In this document: positions 47,301-57,100 of the stretch, piece by piece
How the letters are laid out: the number at the start of each line of letters is the position of its first letter
Numbering within the stretch: position 1 is the first letter of the stretch
Origin: Ideonella sp.
GTDB lineage: Bacteria; Pseudomonadota; Gammaproteobacteria; Burkholderiales; Burkholderiaceae_C
Assembly (NCBI GenBank): GCA_016721465.1
Contig: JADKIA010000030.1
Coordinates: 62,001 to 126,000, forward strand
Reading direction: 5' to 3'
DNA length: 64,000 bases
The notes under the pieces: model-generated
Databases searched by the model: none
What the model saw: the letters and a program-made list of their open reading frames with translations, nothing else
Told to the model about the DNA's origin: nothing
Program-made: the position numbers and the translations under genes

Positions 47301-48689
47301 TCAGGCCGCGGGCCAGCGAACGTCCACGCGCAGCCCACCGAGCTCGGGCGAGCGGCTGGCCTCGGCCGTGGCGCCCTGTGCTGTGGCAATGCGCCGCACG
47401 ATGGACCAGCCCAGCCCGCTGCCGCTCTGGCCGCTGCCGAGCACGCGGAAGAAGCGTTCGCCCAGGCGCTGCAGGTCGGCATCTGTCAAACCCGGCCCAC
47501 TGTCCTGCACGCGAAGGCGCAGCGCCATGCCGTCGCGCTGCACGCTCACGCGCACCGTGGCGCCCTCGGGGCTGTAGCGCAAGGCGTTGTCCACCAGGTT
47601 GCGCAGCAAGGCGGTCAGCAGGGTCTCGCTGGCGTGAATGGTCAGTGCGTCGCCGGTATCCAGCTCCAGCGTTTGCCTCCGAGCCACGGCGGCCTGCGCG
47701 CTGTCGCCCAGCACCCGGCGGGCCAGGGCGGCCAAGTCCACGGGCGGCGTCTCGGCGATCCGGGCAGTGTCCGCATCGGCGGCCGGTGCGGCCTCCAGGC
47801 GCGACAGCGTGAGCAGTTGTTCCACCAGCCGGGTCGCGCGGTCGCAGCCTTGCAATGTGGCTTGCAGCGCGTGGCGGCGGCGCGCATCGTCGGTCTCTCC
47901 CAGCGCCACTTGGGCCTGGGTGCGAATCGCCGCGATGGGTGTGCGCAACTCGTGAGCCGCGTCGGCGGTGAAGCGGCGCTCCGCTTCCATCATCGCGCCG
48001 ATGCGCTCGAACAGGCCGTTCAAGGCACCAAGCATGGGCTGCATCTCGGCCGGCGCATCGGCGCTGACCACCGGCGCCAGCGTGCGCGGATCGCGCGTGG
48101 CCAGCGTCTGACCCAGGCGACGCATGGGCCGCATCCCCTGGCGCACTGCCCACCAGGCGGCCAGGGCCAGCAAGGGCAAGGCCAAGGCGAGCGGGCCGAG
48201 CGTGCTGCGCATCACCGCGAACAGAATGGATTGCCGTGACGCCACACGCTCGCCGACATAGACATGCACATCGTTTTCGGCGCCATGGGTGGCGAACACG
48301 CGCCATTCGACGTCGCCCATCGGTACCGTGCGAAAGCCCGAATTGAACTCGTGCGCTGCGGCCAGCATGGGGGTCGACGGCGCGTTGGCCGAGCGTTGTA
48401 CCAACTGGCCTTCGTGCCAGACCTGGAAGGCGACCTGGGTGGCATAGCGGTGCAGCAAAGGTGCATCTCGGCTGCGCTCCTCATCCACTTCAGCGGCCTG
48501 TTGCACCACCAGCAGTGCGGCGGCCTGGGCCAGGTGGCTGTCGAGCAGCTCGTCCAGCTCGTGGCGCACATCGCGCCAGGTCATCACCGCCGTGCCGAGC
48601 CACACCAGGGCCATCAGCCCGATCACCAGCAGCGTGAGGCGACGCTGCAACGATTGGGGCCGCAGTGCGGCTTGCGCAGGCGTTGCCAC
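47301..48689 (-). CDS. sensor histidine kinase, QseC-like
   Basis: The 462-residue inner-membrane kinase has two membrane spans (about 17-37 and 160-182) around a 120-residue periplasmic sensor, a HAMP-like segment, the phosphoacceptor helix FTADAAHELRTPIAAIRTQ, the N-box LLRNLVDNALRYSPEG and G-box GSGQSGSGLGWSIVRRIA. The kinase core and its partner resemble QseC/PmrB. It starts with GTG sharing one base with the response-regulator stop codon. Being last in the cytochrome operon, it probably senses a redox-related cue, which is inferred from context only. Confidence 0.9.
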   Translation of the reverse strand: MATPAQAALRPQSLQRRLTLLVIGLMALVWLGTAVMTWRDVRHELDELLDSHLAQAAALLVVQQAAEVDEERSRDAPLLHRYATQVAFQVWHEGQLVQRSANAPSTPMLAAAHEFNSGFRTVPMGDVEWRVFATHGAENDVHVYVGERVASRQSILFAVMRSTLGPLALALPLLALAAWWAVRQGMRPMRRLGQTLATRDPRTLAPVVSADAPAEMQPMLGALNGLFERIGAMMEAERRFTADAAHELRTPIAAIRTQAQVALGETDDARRRHALQATLQGCDRATRLVEQLLTLSRLEAAPAADADTARIAETPPVDLAALARRVLGDSAQAAVARRQTLELDTGDALTIHASETLLTALLRNLVDNALRYSPEGATVRVSVQRDGMALRLRVQDSGPGLTDADLQRLGERFFRVLGSGQSGSGLGWSIVRRIATAQGATAEASRSPELGGLRVDVRWPAA

Positions 48690-49363
48690 TACGCGTCCCT
48701 GGGCACCATGTAGCCCACGCCGCGCACGGTGCGGATGACCTCGGCGCCGAGCTTGCGGCGCAAGTGGTGGATGTGCACTTCCACGGCATTGCTCTCGACT
48801 TCCTGGCCCCAGCTGTACAGGTGCTGCTCCAACTGTTCACGTGACAGCACGCGTCCGGCGTTTAGCATCAGCGTGTGCAGCAGGTCGAATTCGCGGGCGG
48901 ACAAGGCCACGGGCTCGCCCGATGCGTCGGCCGTGAGGCGCACGCTGCGCGCGGCCGGGTCGAGCGCGACGCCGTTGGCCTGCAGGCCTTCTTGCGGCTG
49001 GCCATGGGCGCGACGCACCAGGGCGCGCAGCCGTGCGGCGAGCTCGTGCAGGTCCACGGGCTTCACGACGTAATCGTCGGCACCCACGTCGAGGCCACGG
49101 ATGCGGTCGGGCACGGCGTCGCGCGCCGTCAGCACCAGGATGGGCAGCTTCAGACCGGCCCGGCGCGCCTCGGTCAGCACGTCCATGCCGTCCTTCAGAG
49201 GCAAGCCCAGGTCGAGCACCGCCGCGGCATAGGGCTCGGCTCGCAACTCGCGTGCGGCAGCCTGGCCATCGCGCACCCAGTCGACCTGGAAGCCGAGCTG
49301 ACGCAGCCCCGCCCGCAGCCCGTCGCCGAGCAGGGGGTCGTCTTCAGCGAGCAGGATGCGCAT
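48689..49363 (-). CDS. OmpR/QseB-family response regulator
   Basis: The 224-residue regulator has a receiver domain (acidic pocket EDD at 7-9, phosphoacceptor Asp51 in AAVLDLGLPLKDG, switch Thr in VLTARD, Lys in DDYVVKP) and an OmpR-type winged helix with VESNAVEVHIHHLRRKLG and RTVRGVGYMVP. The start MRILLAEDD was chosen over a longer frame. The direct CTTNA repeats at 51.2 kb are a likely target, allowing autoregulation of the operon. Confidence 0.93.
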   Translation of the reverse strand: MRILLAEDDPLLGDGLRAGLRQLGFQVDWVRDGQAAARELRAEPYAAAVLDLGLPLKDGMDVLTEARRAGLKLPILVLTARDAVPDRIRGLDVGADDYVVKPVDLHELAARLRALVRRAHGQPQEGLQANGVALDPAARSVRLTADASGEPVALSAREFDLLHTLMLNAGRVLSREQLEQHLYSWGQEVESNAVEVHIHHLRRKLGAEVIRTVRGVGYMVPRDA

Positions 49364-49404
49364 CGGGGAATTGTCGTTGGTGGCTGGCCGGCGCAGGCCG
49401 GAGC

Positions 49405-50217
49405 TCAATCGTCCGCGTCATGGTCGTGCGGGCGCTTGAGCTGGGCGGCAGCGGGCGCCGCGGGCCGGCCGTCGGCCTGCATGGCGACATGTCCACCGCT
49501 GGCCGCACCACCAGCCGGTGCGCCCTGCCACTGCAACCACCAGAAACCCAGCACTGCCATCAGCATGACGGCGGCCAAGCTGCGCCGGGCACCTCGGATG
49601 CCTTCGCTCGGATTGCCCCGCTTGCGACCGGTGAGCATGGCGCGTGCCTGGTTCTCTGCATGCAGGCGGCTGCTCGTCACCACGCCCAGCAAGTGGCCGA
49701 CCACCACCACCAGCATCAGCGTGGCGGCGCCCTCGTGCAACTCTTCCATCCACTTTGCCGGCCAGGGCAGGCTCACGTCTTCGTAGGTGGCCCACCCGGT
49801 GGCGCCAATGACCACCGTGAGCAGCAGCATGGCCACGATGGCCAGTGCACCGGCGGGGTTGTGACCCACATGGTGCTCTGGTTGCCTGGCCCTCAGGCTG
49901 CGCAGATAGCGCAGTACGGCGGCCGGCCCGCGCACGAAGGCGCCGAAGCGTGCGTGGCGTGTGCCCATCAGACCCCACACCAGGCGGAAGGCCACGAGAC
50001 CAGCCATGGTGTAGCCCAACGTCATGTGAGCCAAGCGCCAGCGCTCGCTCTCGGCGGTGAGCCAGGCGCCGGCGAAGCTCAGGACCATCAACCAATGGAA
50101 GACACGCACCGGGGCGTCCCACACCAGGATGGACTGGCCTGGCGCCGGCTCGGCGGCGCTGGCAGGCCGGCCGCTGCCCGCAGGCAGCTCAGCGGGGGAT
50201 GCGGATGCTGTGTTCAT
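49405..50217 (-). CDS. cytochrome b561-family membrane protein
   Basis: A 270-residue di-heme cytochrome b with four main membrane spans; VRVFHWLMVLSFAGAWLT, AHMTLGYTMAGLVAFRLVWG, GHNPAGALAIVAML and LHEGAATLMLVVVVGHLLGV carry the heme-ligating histidines. A fifth C-terminal span and a His/Asp tail follow. In SHP-DHC operons this protein is thought to link the quinone pool to the periplasmic c-type cytochromes. It overlaps the diheme cytochrome gene by 29 bases, showing tight coupling. Confidence 0.92.
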   Translation of the reverse strand: MNTASASPAELPAGSGRPASAAEPAPGQSILVWDAPVRVFHWLMVLSFAGAWLTAESERWRLAHMTLGYTMAGLVAFRLVWGLMGTRHARFGAFVRGPAAVLRYLRSLRARQPEHHVGHNPAGALAIVAMLLLTVVIGATGWATYEDVSLPWPAKWMEELHEGAATLMLVVVVGHLLGVVTSSRLHAENQARAMLTGRKRGNPSEGIRGARRSLAAVMLMAVLGFWWLQWQGAPAGGAASGGHVAMQADGRPAAPAAAQLKRPHDHDADD

Positions 50218-50677
50218 TGAAGTCTCCCATGGCAGCCTGCGGATGGCAGGCGGCGCAGTTGGTGGCGGATTGAATGGTGGCGCGCTTCCAAACGGCAGCC
50301 TCCACCTCGACGTGCTTGCGGGTGAACCATGTTGAGCGGCTGATGCGGTCCGCCGGTGGCGGATCGGCGGCCACTCGCTTGTAGGTGCCCGCGTTGGCAT
50401 TGAGCCAGGTGGTCAATGCCTTGGTGGTGGCCGCGTCCAGCGAGGCGTCGCTGCCGAAGTGCTTGGGCAGGTTGGCCATCAGCCGCTGCCACGATGCGGC
50501 GGGAAGCATGCCGGGTGCAAAGGCGATATGGCAGGACGCGCACTCTTGTTGATACATTGGCAACAGCGGAACCAGCGGGTTGCGGTCGGCCTGGGCGACG
50601 GTGCTGGCCAGCAGTGCCAGGGCCGCCGCGCTGGCCTGCAAGAAGGGCCGGATCACTGGCGCGAGGTGGTCGGTCAT
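50189..50677 (-). CDS. diheme cytochrome c (DHC family)
   Basis: The 162-residue exported protein has a signal peptide (FLQASAAALALLASTVAQA) and two CxxCH heme sites, CASCH in the N-terminal part and CAACH near the end. The surrounding MYQQECASCHIAFAPGMLPAASWQRLM and the FTRKHVEVEAAVWKR segment match the DHC family, the partner of sphaeroides heme protein. It should shuttle electrons between cytochrome b561 and the SHP-like protein in the periplasm. Confidence 0.92.
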   Translation of the reverse strand: MTDHLAPVIRPFLQASAAALALLASTVAQADRNPLVPLLPMYQQECASCHIAFAPGMLPAASWQRLMANLPKHFGSDASLDAATTKALTTWLNANAGTYKRVAADPPPADRISRSTWFTRKHVEVEAAVWKRATIQSATNCAACHPQAAMGDFNEHSIRIPR

Positions 50678-50715
50678 TTGGGTGGGTCCCCTGTGCGGTG
50701 AATCGGTGGGTGGCG

Positions 50716-51144
50716 TCAAGGCTTCAGGGTCAACAACCAGGTCATCACATCGGCCTTCTCGCTGGCGCCACATTCGCGGCCGACCACGTCGTTGCAGTTG
50801 CGGCGGAACCATTTCTCGACCTTGGTGGGGTCGGTGAAGCGCTCGGCGTTGAAGGCTGGCGCCAGCGCGCCGATGGGCTTGGCGGTGGAGGCGTGCCGGC
50901 CCACCTGCGTGGGCACGTCGCCATGGCAGGTGGAGCAACTCCATTCCTTGCCGTGCTTGGCGGTGAAGAAGGCCTGGCCGCGTGCTGCGAGGGCGGGTGT
51001 GCCGGCCTGGGTGTTGTAGCCGGTCAGCAGGTCCTGCGGTGTTGCCGCCTTCGCAGTCGGTAGGCCCAACAGCGTCGCGGCAACGAACAGCAGGGCGGCG
51101 CCGATGCGGCGGGAGGCGTGATCGGTGAGGGGGTTCAGTGTCAT
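50716..51144 (-). CDS. SHP-type monoheme cytochrome c (DUF1924)
   Basis: A 142-residue exported cytochrome with a signal peptide (AALLFVAATLLGLPTAKA) and one heme motif in WSCSTCHGDVP. The later GALAPAFNAERFTDPTKVEKWFRRNC and ECGASEKADVMTWLLTLKP are typical of sphaeroides heme protein, an oxygen-, NO- or hydroxylamine-binding cytochrome with an unusual His/Asn ligation. The Asn-containing RRNCNDV segment is consistent with that. AAGGA lies seven bases before the ATG. It is the first gene of the b561/two-component operon. Confidence 0.9.
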   Translation of the reverse strand: MTLNPLTDHASRRIGAALLFVAATLLGLPTAKAATPQDLLTGYNTQAGTPALAARGQAFFTAKHGKEWSCSTCHGDVPTQVGRHASTAKPIGALAPAFNAERFTDPTKVEKWFRRNCNDVVGRECGASEKADVMTWLLTLKP

Positions 51145-51178
51145 GGCAGTTCCTTGACCGCCATGATGTGTGCCGGGA

Positions 51179-51235
51179 CTTAGCGGATGCTTAAAGGTGG
51201 CCGCCCCATCGTGCTTCAGCAGTGCTTCATCTTCG
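51179..51235. promoter_or_regulatory. direct CTTNA repeats, probable OmpR-family regulator sites
   Basis: CTTAG-N6-CTTAA (51179-51194) and CTTCA-N6-CTTCA (51214-51229, within GTGCTTCA-N3-GTGCTTCA) are two half-site pairs each with 11-base periodicity; CTTCG follows at 51231. PmrA/QseB-type regulators bind such CTTAA direct repeats. They sit in the divergent gap between the SHP operon and a small membrane-protein gene. Confidence 0.6.
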
Positions 51236-51278
51236 GGGCAGAGGATAGAGGCCTTCATTCAACGCTGAAGGATCCACC

Positions 51279-51443
51279 ATGCACCCCGTGCTTCGACGGT
51301 TCACCCAACAATTCGCAGGCGTCGTGATGGCCACCCTGGTGCCGGTCATGCTCACGGCCTTCGTCTCCATTCCGCTCAATCTCGGGGGCCATCCGGGCGA
51401 GGCACGTTTTCAGGCGTCGCTGAACTCACCGCACACGACTTGA
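51279..51443 (+). CDS. 54-residue membrane protein divergent from the SHP operon
   Basis: The frame encodes MHPVLRRFTQQFAGVVMATL followed by a hydrophobic stretch through VMLTAFVSIPLNLGG and a short polar C-terminus ending NSPHTT. AAGGA seven bases before the ATG, a clean hydrophobic profile and the conserved-looking FVSIPLNLGGHPGEA argue that it is real. It may be a shortened DUF2798-like protein (normally two spans). Its position across a shared regulatory gap suggests control by the same two-component system and a role at the membrane with cytochrome b561. Confidence 0.65.
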   Translation: MHPVLRRFTQQFAGVVMATLVPVMLTAFVSIPLNLGGHPGEARFQASLNSPHTT

Positions 51444-51488
51444 GCGATGTCATCGGGCTTGGCGGCCCCGCCGCCAGAATGACCCACC

Positions 51489-54065
51489 ATGTCGAACGAG
51501 CCGCTTACCGGACCGCTTGGCCTGACTGCATCCGAGGCCGCTCATCGCCTGGCCGAGGACGGGCCGAACGAGTTGCCGCAGGCGCAGCGCAGGACCACCT
51601 GGCACATCGTCGGCGAGGTGGCGCGCGAGCCGATGTTCCGGCTGCTGGTGGCCGCCGGCACCATCTACCTGCTGCTGGGCGACAGGGGCGAAGCCGCCAT
51701 GTTGCTGGGCTTCGTGGTCATCACGATGGCCATCACCATCGTGCAGGAGCAGCGCACCGAGCGCGTGCTGGAAGCGCTGCGCGACCTGACCAGCCCCCGC
51801 GCGCTGGTGGTCCGCGACGGGCAGACCCAGCGCATCGCGGGCCGCGAGGTCGTGCGGGGCGACCTGGTCTTGCTGGACGAGGGCGACCGCGTGGCGGCCG
51901 ACGCCTGGTTGCGCACGGCGGCCGACTTGAAGGTCGATGAATCGTTGCTCACGGGCGAATCGGTGCCCGTGGGCAAGGTGCATTCGGTCGGTGCGCCCGC
52001 CGTCGTGCGACCCGGCGGCGACGGCCAGGCCGCGGTCTACGCGGGCACCTTGGTCGTCCGCGGGCAGGGCCTGGCGCAGGTGCGGGCCACCGGCGCACGC
52101 ACCGAGGTCGGCCGCATCGGCCTGGCGCTGCGGCAGATCGAGGTGGCGCCCACGCCGCTGCAGACGCAGACCCGCCTGTGGGTGCGCTGGGTTTCGGCGT
52201 TTGGTTTGGGTGTCAGCGTGCTGGCGACCCTGCTGCACGGTTGGCTGCGCGGCGATTGGGTGGCGGCGCTGCTGGCGGGCATCACGCTGGCGATGTCGCT
52301 GCTGCCGCAGGAGTTCCTGCTCATCCTCACCGTGTTCATGGCGATGGGGGCGTGGCGTCTGTCGCGGCAGCGCGTTCTCTCGCGTCGTGCGTCGGTGATC
52401 GAAACGCTGGGGGCGGCCACGGTGCTGTGCACCGACAAGACCGGCACACTGACGCTCAACCGCATGCAGGTGGCCGAACTGGCACGGCTGGGGTCCGCTG
52501 ACATTCAGCGTTGGGTGGCCGGCGCCGGCTTGCCCACGACACCACTGTCCGAGCTGTTGGCCGCTGCGGTGCTGGCCAGCGAGCGCGAGCCTTTCGACCC
52601 GATGGAGCGCGCCATCCACGGGCTGGCGAGCACGCCAGCGCCTGGTGCAGAAGACCAAGGCGCCGCGTGCACCACCGACGGCCGCATCGTGCAGGAGTAC
52701 GGCCTCTCGCCCGAGCTGTTGGCGATGACCCATGTGTGGCGCCTGGCCGGACAGGACAAGCACACGGTGGCCACCAAGGGCGCGCCCGAGGCGGTGGTGG
52801 CGCTGTGCGGCTTGTCCGCCAACCAGGCCCGCGCCTGCCTGGCCGAAGCCGAAGCCATGGCGCAACGCGGCCTGCGCGTGCTGGCCGTGGCGCGTGCCGC
52901 GTTCGCGGGCGAGGCCTGGCCGGCCACGCCGCATGGCTTCGACTTCCAGCTGCTGGGCCTGGTGGGCCTGGCCGACCCGCTGCGGCCCTCGGTGCCCGAG
53001 GCCGTGCGCGAATGTCGCGCCGCCGGCATCCGCGTGGTGATGATCACCGGTGACCATGCGGCCACGGCGCTGGCCATCGCCAGGCAGGCCGGTTTGGACA
53101 CTTCCGGGGGGGCGATCACGGGCCAGCAGTTGGCGACCATGGGCGATGCCGCCCTGCGCGCTGCCGTGGCCCGCACGACGGTGTTCGCTCGCGTGATGCC
53201 GGAGCAGAAGCTGCGCCTCGTGGAAGCCTTCAAGGCCAACGGCGAGGTCGCGGCGATGACGGGCGATGGCGTCAACGACGCGCCCTCGCTGAAGGCCGCG
53301 CACATCGGCATCGCGATGGGTGGCCGTGGCACCGACGTGGCGCGCGAGGCCGCGTCGCTGGTGCTGCTGGACGACGATTTCGGCGCGATCGTGCATGCGG
53401 TGCGCCTGGGCCGGCGCATCGACGACAACCTGCGCAAGGCCATGGCCTTCGTGCTGGCGGTGCACGTGCCGATCGCCGGCCTGTCGCTGCTGCCGCTGCT
53501 GATGGGCTGGCCACTCGTGTTCACGCCGGTGCACATCGCGTTTCTCGAATTGCTGATCGACCCGGTGTGCTCCATCGTCTTCGAGGCCGAGCCCGAAGAG
53601 CGCGACCTGATGCAGCGACCGCCGCGCGATCCGTCAGCGCCGTTGTTCTCGATGGGCCTGCTGGGTTGGAGCTTGGTGCAGGGCGGTGTGGTGCTGACGG
53701 CCGTCGCGGGCCTGCACGCCACCATGCTCGGCGCGCAGGTGCCCGAGGCGCAGGCGCGCGCGGCCACCTTCTGCGCGCTGGTCATGGCCAACATCGGCCT
53801 GATCGTCGCCAACCGCTCGATGACCGGGTCACTGTGGCAGGCGTTGACCCGGCCCAACCCGGCGCTCGTGCGGATGCTGCTGGTCACGGCTGCAATGATG
53901 GCTGCCGTGCTGGCCTTCGCGCCGTTGCGCGGGCTGTTCCGTTTTGCGGCGATCGAACCCCGGCCGCTGATTGCGGCGTTCGGCCTGGGCGTGGTGGCGA
54001 TGCTGGTGCTGTCGACGATTCGGCGCTTCGCGCCGCTGCATCGGGGGCCAGTGCGGGTCGGGTGA
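51489..54065 (+). CDS. P-type cation-transporting ATPase with PQEF motif
   Basis: An 858-residue ATPase: actuator motif LTGESVP (about 155-161), phosphorylation site DKTGTLT (Asp316), nucleotide site KGAPEAV, hinge TGDGVNDAPSLKAAHIGIAMG and a six-span C-terminal membrane domain. Topology is type II (Ca2+/Na+/K+-like). The M4 ion-binding motif, PEGLP or similar in Ca2+ pumps, reads LLPQEFLLILTVF here (PQEF at 273-276), so ion selectivity should not be assumed. There are no N-terminal metal-binding domains. It begins 45 bases after the small membrane-protein gene on the same strand. Confidence 0.88.
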   Translation: MSNEPLTGPLGLTASEAAHRLAEDGPNELPQAQRRTTWHIVGEVAREPMFRLLVAAGTIYLLLGDRGEAAMLLGFVVITMAITIVQEQRTERVLEALRDLTSPRALVVRDGQTQRIAGREVVRGDLVLLDEGDRVAADAWLRTAADLKVDESLLTGESVPVGKVHSVGAPAVVRPGGDGQAAVYAGTLVVRGQGLAQVRATGARTEVGRIGLALRQIEVAPTPLQTQTRLWVRWVSAFGLGVSVLATLLHGWLRGDWVAALLAGITLAMSLLPQEFLLILTVFMAMGAWRLSRQRVLSRRASVIETLGAATVLCTDKTGTLTLNRMQVAELARLGSADIQRWVAGAGLPTTPLSELLAAAVLASEREPFDPMERAIHGLASTPAPGAEDQGAACTTDGRIVQEYGLSPELLAMTHVWRLAGQDKHTVATKGAPEAVVALCGLSANQARACLAEAEAMAQRGLRVLAVARAAFAGEAWPATPHGFDFQLLGLVGLADPLRPSVPEAVRECRAAGIRVVMITGDHAATALAIARQAGLDTSGGAITGQQLATMGDAALRAAVARTTVFARVMPEQKLRLVEAFKANGEVAAMTGDGVNDAPSLKAAHIGIAMGGRGTDVAREAASLVLLDDDFGAIVHAVRLGRRIDDNLRKAMAFVLAVHVPIAGLSLLPLLMGWPLVFTPVHIAFLELLIDPVCSIVFEAEPEERDLMQRPPRDPSAPLFSMGLLGWSLVQGGVVLTAVAGLHATMLGAQVPEAQARAATFCALVMANIGLIVANRSMTGSLWQALTRPNPALVRMLLVTAAMMAAVLAFAPLRGLFRFAAIEPRPLIAAFGLGVVAMLVLSTIRRFAPLHRGPVRVG

Positions 54066-54108
54066 CGGGCCGGCGAGGGCGGCACGGTGCCACGGCGACC
54101 CCGCTGCC

Positions 54109-54114
54109 TACAAT
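54109..54114 (+). promoter_or_regulatory. -10 box six bases before the dnaE start codon
   Basis: TACAAT is separated from the dnaE ATG by GCCTTC. A transcription start at the usual distance would fall on or next to the A of the ATG. There is no Shine-Dalgarno sequence, and no good -35 box was seen. Confidence 0.5.
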
Positions 54115-54120
54115 GCCTTC

Positions 54121-57100
54121 ATGCCCTTCGTTCACCTGCGCACCCACACCGAATACTCCGTCGTCGACGGCACCTTGCGCATCGATGACGCCGCTGGCGC
54201 GGCCGCGCGCGACGGCCAGGTGGCGCTGGCGATCACCGACCTGTCCAACCTGTTTGGCGCGGTCAAGTTCTACCGGGCCTGTCGGGGCAAAGGCGTCAAG
54301 CCGATCATCGGGGTGGACGTGTTCGTCGAGCCCGATGCGGCACTGGGCGGTGGCGACAAGGCCGCCTCGCGTCTGGTGCTGCTGGTGCAAAACCGCCAGG
54401 GCTATCTGAACCTGTGCGAGCTGTTGGCGCGTGCCTGGGTGAAGAACGCGCAGCGTGCGCAGGCCTGGGTGAAGTGGGAATGGCTGGCGGAGTTGGGCGA
54501 GGGCCTCATCGCCCTGTCTGGCGCCGATTTCGGCCTGGTGGGCCTGGCACTGCTGGCCGGCGACGAGGGCCGTGCACGCCTGGCGGCCAAACGCCTGTCG
54601 GTGCTGTTTCCGGGCCGTTTCTACATCGAGCTGCAACGTGGTGGCTTGCCCACGCACGAGGCGCACGTGCGCGCGGCAGTGCCACTGGCCGCCGAACTGG
54701 GCCTGCCCGTGGTGGCCACGCACCCGGTGCAGTTCGCACAAGCCGATGATTTCGATGCGCACGAGGCCCGCGTGTGCGTGGCCGAGGGCGAGACCCTGGC
54801 CAACCCCAAGCGCATCAAGCGCTTCTCGCGCGAGCAGTATTTCAAGACCCAGGCGCAGATGGAGGCGCTGTTCGCCGATGTGCCCTCGGCGCTTGCCAAC
54901 ACCGTGCGCATCGCGCAGCGCTGCAACCTCACGCTGGCGATGGGCAAGAACTACCTGCCCGATTTCCCAACGCCCATCGTGAATGGCCAGCCCATGCCGA
55001 TGGAGGAGTACATCCGCCAGGCCAGCCTGGACGGCCTGGAGGAGCGACTGCGGGTGCGCTACCCCGATGCGGCCGAGCGCGACCGCCAGCGCCCGCAGTA
55101 CCTCGAGCGCTTGCACTACGAGATTGGCGTCATCCTGAAGATGGGCTTCCCGGGCTACTTCATGATCGTGGCCGACTTCATCAACTGGGCGCGCGGGCAC
55201 GGCTGCCCGGTCGGGCCGGGACGAGGCTCGGGGGCCGGTTCGCTGGTGGCCTATTCGCTGCGCATCACCGACCTCGACCCGCTGCAGTACCACCTGCTGT
55301 TCGAGCGCTTTCTCAACCCCGACCGGATCTCGATGCCGGACTTCGACATCGACTTCTGCCAGGCCAACCGCGATCGCGTGATCGAGTACGTGACCGAAAA
55401 GTACGGACGCGAAGCGGTGAGCCAGATCGCCACCTTCGGCACCATGGCCGCCAAGGCGGCGCTGCGCGATGTCGGCCGGGTCCTGGGCATGGGCTACGGC
55501 CAGGTCGATTCGATCGCCAAGCTGATCCCGGCGCCCCCCGGCAAGACGGTGACCTTGGCCAAGGTGCCCGAGCACCCCGACGGCGGCTTGATCTACGCCC
55601 GCAAGGAGGCCCCGGAGCTCGAGCAGCGCGAGGCCGCCGAGGAGGAGGTGGCAGAGCTGCTGAGCCTGGCCACGCGGGTGGAGGGCATCGTGCGCAACAT
55701 CGGCATGCACGCGGCCGGTGTGCTCATCGCGCCGGGCAAGATCACCGACTTCTGCCCGCTGTACCAGCAGCCGGGCAGCACCTCGGCGGTGAGCCAGTAC
55801 GACAAGGACGACGTCGAAGCCATCGGCCTGGTGAAGTTCGACTTTCTGGGCTTGGCCACGCTCACCATCCTGGAGCTGGCCAAGGACTTCATCGTCGCGC
55901 GCTATCCCGAGCGCAAGGACTTCAGCTTCGAGACGGTGCCGCTCGACGATCCGCGCGTCTACAAGCTGTTTTCCGAGGGCCTGACCGAGAGCGTGTTCCA
56001 GTTCGAGTCGCGGGGCATGCAGGCCATGCTGAAGGAGGCGCGCCCCAACCGTCTGGAAGACCTGATCGCGCTGAACGCGATGTTCCGCCCGGGCCCGATG
56101 GAGAACATCCCCAGCTTCTGCGCGCGCAAGAACGGCAAGGAAACGGTGGAGTACCCCCACCCCTTGCTCGAGCCCGTGCTGGCCGAGACCTACGGCATCA
56201 TGGTCTACCAGGAGCAGGTGATGCAGGCCGCGCAGGTGCTCGGCGGCTACACGCTCGGCGGTGCCGACCTGCTGCGCCGCGCGATGGGCAAGAAGAAGGC
56301 GGAGGAGATGGCCGAGCATCGGCAGATCTTCCGCACTGGCGCGGCCAGGCAGAACATTTCCGAGCAGAAGGCCGACGAGGTGTTCGACCTGATGGAAAAG
56401 TTCGCGGGCTACGGCTTCAACAAGAGCCATGCCGCCGCCTACTCGCTGCTGGCGTATCACACCGGGTGGTTGAAGGTGCATTTCACGGCCGAGTTCTACG
56501 CCGCGAACATGACCATCGAGATGGACGACACCGACAAGTTGAAGGTGTTGCTGGGCGATGCCAAGCTGTTCAACGTTTCGTTTGATCCGCCGGATGTGAA
56601 CCGCGGCACGCACCGCTTCGAGCCCATCAACCCCAAGCTCGTGCGCTACGGCCTGGGCGCCATCAAGGGCACGGGGCAGGGCGCCATCGAGGCCATCGTG
56701 GAAGCGCGGGAGGCCGGTGGACTGTTCCACAGCTTCTTCGATTTCTGCAGTCGAGTCGACCGCAAGCGCGTGAACAAGCGCGTGGTGGAGGCCTTGATCA
56801 AGGCGGGCGCTTTCGATTCGCTGCATGCCGATCGGGCCAGCCTGCTGGCCAGCGTGGCGCTGGGCTTCGACTGGGCCGACACGCAGGTCGTGAATGCTTC
56901 GCAGGGCGGCCTGTTCGACGATTTCGGCGGTGATGCGCACGGCTCTTCTACGCAGGAGCCACCGCTGGCGCATGCCGAGCCCTGGGGCATCAGGGAGCGG
57001 TTGACGCTGGAGAAGGCGGCCATCGGCTTCTATCTCTCGGGCCACCTGTTCCAGGAGAGCGAGGCGGAGGTGCGGCGCTTCTGCAAGCGCGAGATCGCCA

